Assembly: GCA_949948895.1 (NCBI GenBank)
Contig: CATLHE010000001.1
Location: 1 to 64,000, forward strand
Direction: 5' to 3'
DNA from: an uncultured Christensenella sp.
GTDB lineage: Bacteria; Bacillota; Clostridia; Christensenellales; Pumilibacteraceae
Length of the DNA: 64,000 bases
Below the pieces are notes generated by a model. The model worked only from the letters and a program-made list of their open reading frames with translations. It was not told where the DNA came from and did not search any database. Position 1 is the stretch's first letter. Each line of letters starts with the position of its first letter. The translations under genes were made by a program, and so were the position numbers. This document shows, piece after piece, positions 61,854 through 64,000 of this stretch.

Positions 61854-62786
61854 ATGAATAAAATAAAACTGCCTCATGGCATACGCATAGGACATGCGCA
61901 CGACGCATATACGGGCGTTACGTGCATACTTACCGATCGCGCAGTCGGCGGTGTGTCCGTCCGCGGCGGCGCGCCGGGCACGCGCGAGACAGACATGTTA
62001 AGAGCCGAAAAATCGCAGGGCTTTGTCGATGCCGTAGTGCTTTCGGGCGGGTCGGCGTTCGGGCTCGAAGCTTCGTGCGGGGTCTCCGAATATTTGTTTA
62101 AGCGCGGCGTCGGGTTTAATGCGGGCGACAAAATAGTGCCGCTAGTCGCTCAGGCGATTCTGTTCGACTTGATAACGCCGGGCGAGTATCATTATCCCGA
62201 TAAAGCTATGGGGTACGAAGCGGCGGCAAACGCCGAGAAAAACGAGCTTATATTCGGCAACGTGGGCGCGGGACGCGGCGCGACCGTATCGAAGATACTC
62301 GGTAACCAAAGCGCGAGTAAGAGCGGTATAGGCGCGGCGACGCTCGAGTTTAACGATGCGTTCGTCACTGCTGTGATAGCGGTCAACGCGCTCGGTGACG
62401 TGTACGACCACAAAAGCGGCAAACTACTCACGGGCGCAAAACTGCCCAACGGCGCAACTATGGGCGCGATCGACTGTCTTACCAACGGCATGTTCGCGGC
62501 AAAAGCGCGCGAAGCCATGCAAAAATCGGCGGGCACAAATACGACTATAGGCTGCATAATGACTAACGTCAAGTTGGATAAAACTCACGTGAATAAGCTC
62601 GCGGACGTAGCTCACGACGGCTTGGCGCTTTCCATTCGTCCCGTGCATACGGATGCGGACGGGGATACTCTGTTCGCATTATCCCGCGGCGAAGCAAAAC
62701 TCGATTATAATATATTAGCCGCGCTTGCTGTGGAAGCGACCGCGCTCGCAGTCGAAAATGCGATAAAAGAGGGCGGTATCGGATGA
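61854..62786 (+). CDS. P1-family (S58) peptidase, DmpA/NylC-like
   Basis: From the ATG at 61854 (CGGAGGA upstream) the protein is 310 aa. It matches the P1/S58 Ntn-hydrolase family, which self-cleaves to free a nucleophilic Ser or Thr. Seen are GGVSVRGGAPGTRETDML near residue 30, VLSGGSAFGLEASCGVSEYL near residue 63 and the likely cleavage site in GTNTTIGCIMTNVKLDK near residue 230, as in NylC-type proteins cut between Asn and Thr. Members act as beta-aminopeptidases or on amide oligomers; the natural substrate is unknown. It overlaps acpS by four bases. Confidence 0.9.
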   Translation: MNKIKLPHGIRIGHAHDAYTGVTCILTDRAVGGVSVRGGAPGTRETDMLRAEKSQGFVDAVVLSGGSAFGLEASCGVSEYLFKRGVGFNAGDKIVPLVAQAILFDLITPGEYHYPDKAMGYEAAANAEKNELIFGNVGAGRGATVSKILGNQSASKSGIGAATLEFNDAFVTAVIAVNALGDVYDHKSGKLLTGAKLPNGATMGAIDCLTNGMFAAKAREAMQKSAGTNTTIGCIMTNVKLDKTHVNKLADVAHDGLALSIRPVHTDADGDTLFALSRGEAKLDYNILAALAVEATALAVENAIKEGGIG

Positions 62787-63142
62787 TAGGCATAGACACC
62801 GTTCATATTCCGAGAATAGCGAAAGCCGTGGAGAGCAAAGCGTTTACCGAGCGCGTTTTTACCGAATACGAGCGCTCGTATTGCTCGGGAAGAGCGCGCC
62901 CTGCCGCAAGTTATGCGGGATTGTTTTGCGCCAAGGAAGCCGCGGTAAAGGCGTTAAAATGCGGGTTCGGCGGCGGTATCATGCCGTGCGATATAGAAAT
63001 TTATCATGACAAGCGCGGCACACCGTCGCTCAGAGCGTGCGGTAAAGCGGCTATCATGCTGAGCGCATATAATGTGGACGTATCGATATCGCACGACGGC
63101 GATTACGCAGTGGCGGCGGTCATGCTTACTGCTAAAAAGTAA
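62783..63142 (+). CDS. acpS: Holo-[acyl-carrier-protein] synthase
   Basis: The 119-aa protein transfers phosphopantetheine to acyl carrier protein. The N-terminal MIGIDTVHIPRIAKAVE has the magnesium-binding aspartate, and FCAKEAAVKALKCGFGGG near residue 50 has the second metal ligand. The ATG overlaps the peptidase stop. The next gene, nnr, is a frequent neighbour of acpS in bacteria. Confidence 0.95.
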   Translation: MIGIDTVHIPRIAKAVESKAFTERVFTEYERSYCSGRARPAASYAGLFCAKEAAVKALKCGFGGGIMPCDIEIYHDKRGTPSLRACGKAAIMLSAYNVDVSISHDGDYAVAAVMLTAKK

Positions 63143-63186
63143 CGTGCCGTCGTGTCGTTAATATATGGAGTTATAGCGGAGATATT

Positions 63187-64000
63187 ATGAAAAACGTATT
63201 GACAGCCGACGAGGTACGAGCGGCAGAAGCCGCGGTAGCAGAAAAAGGCGTGGACATGCTGTACCTGCGCATGAACGCCGCGCTCGCTGTTGTCGAAGAG
63301 ATATCGGATATATGTAAGCGCTCGGGCGTAAAGACCGCGGTATTTTGCGGCGGCGGAGGCAACGGCTTCGACGGCGTGCTCACAGCCTCGCGGCTTTTCG
63401 GCATGGGCTGTAACGTAGCCGTATACTTGGTCGGCGACGGCGCGGCGAAAAAGCTGGGAAGCTCGATTGCTGTAGCCGAAAATGCGGGCGTGCCTATTTT
63501 GGATGCTTCGGCGTTTGACGGACGGGCGGACGTTGTTATAGACGCTATCTTCGGGATAGGGCTCAACAAGGAAATCGAGGGCGAGACCGCCGAGCTTATC
63601 GAGCGAATAAACGGCGTAAAAGACGCGCTGAAGATAGCCGTCGATATACCGTCGGGACTCGATCCCGATACCGGCGAGGTCAAAGGCGCGGCGGTCAAAG
63701 CGGATAGAACTATCACGTTTTCTTGCTATAAGTACGGCATGCTGTTCGGCAACGGTCGCGATCTTTGCGGCGATATCACAGTAAAAGAAGTGGGTATACC
63801 CACGCAGTCGAAAGCGCGCGTTTTCGAGGACGACGATTTCAAGCCGTATAAGCGCAAGCGCGACGCGCATAAGGGCACGTACGGCAAGGTGTATGTGATA
63901 GGCGGAAGCGGAGCGATGATAGGCGCGCCCGTTATGGCGGGTGCGGCGGCACATGCCGCGGGGCTTAACGGCGCGGGCACGGTAACGCTGTGCTTGCCCG
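63187..64000 (+). CDS. nnr: Bifunctional NAD(P)HX epimerase/dehydratase (partial, cut by window end)
   Basis: The reading is open from the ATG at 63187 to the window end (271 codons), so the 3' part is missing. Residues 1-215 are the YjeF N-terminal epimerase domain (MKNVLTADEVRAAEAAVAEK, FCGGGGNGFDGVLTASRLF, VVIDAIFGIGLNKEIEG, VDIPSGLDPDTGEVKGA). From about residue 230 the ADP-dependent dehydratase/kinase-like domain begins (HKGTYGKVYVIGGSGAMIGA). It repairs damaged, hydrated NAD(P)H. GGAG precedes the ATG. Confidence 0.93.
   Translation, partial: MKNVLTADEVRAAEAAVAEKGVDMLYLRMNAALAVVEEISDICKRSGVKTAVFCGGGGNGFDGVLTASRLFGMGCNVAVYLVGDGAAKKLGSSIAVAENAGVPILDASAFDGRADVVIDAIFGIGLNKEIEGETAELIERINGVKDALKIAVDIPSGLDPDTGEVKGAAVKADRTITFSCYKYGMLFGNGRDLCGDITVKEVGIPTQSKARVFEDDDFKPYKRKRDAHKGTYGKVYVIGGSGAMIGAPVMAGAAAHAAGLNGAGTVTLCLP

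Overview
The window reads as a stretch of chromosome from an uncultured Clostridia-type member of the Bacillota. The evidence is Shine-Dalgarno sites of the GGAGG type, TTG and GTG starts, sigma-A-like promoters with 17-base spacers, a spore-coat CotF-like protein, a TSCPD protein, DUF4364, BioY, a PadR regulator, a CIRCE element and a giant InlB-type repeat surface protein. Assignment to a Christensenellales-like gut lineage is only a guess. Coding density is high and most genes sit in short operons closed by clear intrinsic terminators. I see no phage, IS element, CRISPR array or rRNA.

Layout. 1-5.7 kb: a diverged 79-bp tandem triplication over the start of a shikimate kinase-HAD fusion, then phosphohexomutase, transketolase and an HD nucleotidase. 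5.7-11.5 kb (minus): DegV, a GNAT acetyltransferase and argF-argD-argB-argC. 11.7-15.5 kb: a zinc-ribbon membrane protein and a membrane protein with two Rossmann-like domains and a RyR-like C-terminus. 15.6-17.8 kb: tRNA-Leu(CAA) followed by a tandem array whose units each carry the last 19 nt of the tRNA plus its terminator, then an AT-richer alpha/beta hydrolase-PadR pair. 17.9-19.2 kb: a WYL regulator and a small partner. 19.4-25 kb: an M28-like membrane protein and a GH95-like protein, both lacking expected key residues. 25-28 kb (minus): dapB-dapA-asd. 28-34 kb: an M20 amidohydrolase leading a five-gene operon of poorly known proteins. 34-35.9 kb: a YkvI-family transporter and a DnaQ-like exonuclease. 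36-38.9 kb (minus): an NMT1/Ssu-type ABC transporter with a translationally coupled 67-aa protein. 39-46.4 kb: a four-helix membrane protein, valS, DUF4364, TSCPD, bioY and an MsmK-like ABC ATPase with a duplicated C-terminal region and histone-H1-like tail. 46.7-49.3 kb (minus): cysS, cysE, marR. 49.5-59.3 kb: an orphan CIRCE element and a 3173-aa membrane-anchored surface protein. 59.4-64 kb: a phosphoribosyltransferase, a CotF-like pair, recX, a P1-family peptidase, acpS and the start of nnr (cut by the window end).

The metabolic genes cover much of arginine synthesis (argCBDF, with no argJ here), the front end of lysine/diaminopimelate synthesis (asd, dapA, dapB, possibly the M20 deacetylase), cysteine supply and charging (cysE-cysS), the pentose phosphate pathway, one step of the shikimate pathway, and biotin import.

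The most unusual signals are the tRNA-derived repeat array, the repeated P-loop leader of the shikimate kinase, a set of promoters placed so that their mRNAs should be leaderless, the orphan CIRCE, and several enzyme-like proteins that have lost catalytic residues. All of this was read by eye from sequence; no database search was run.
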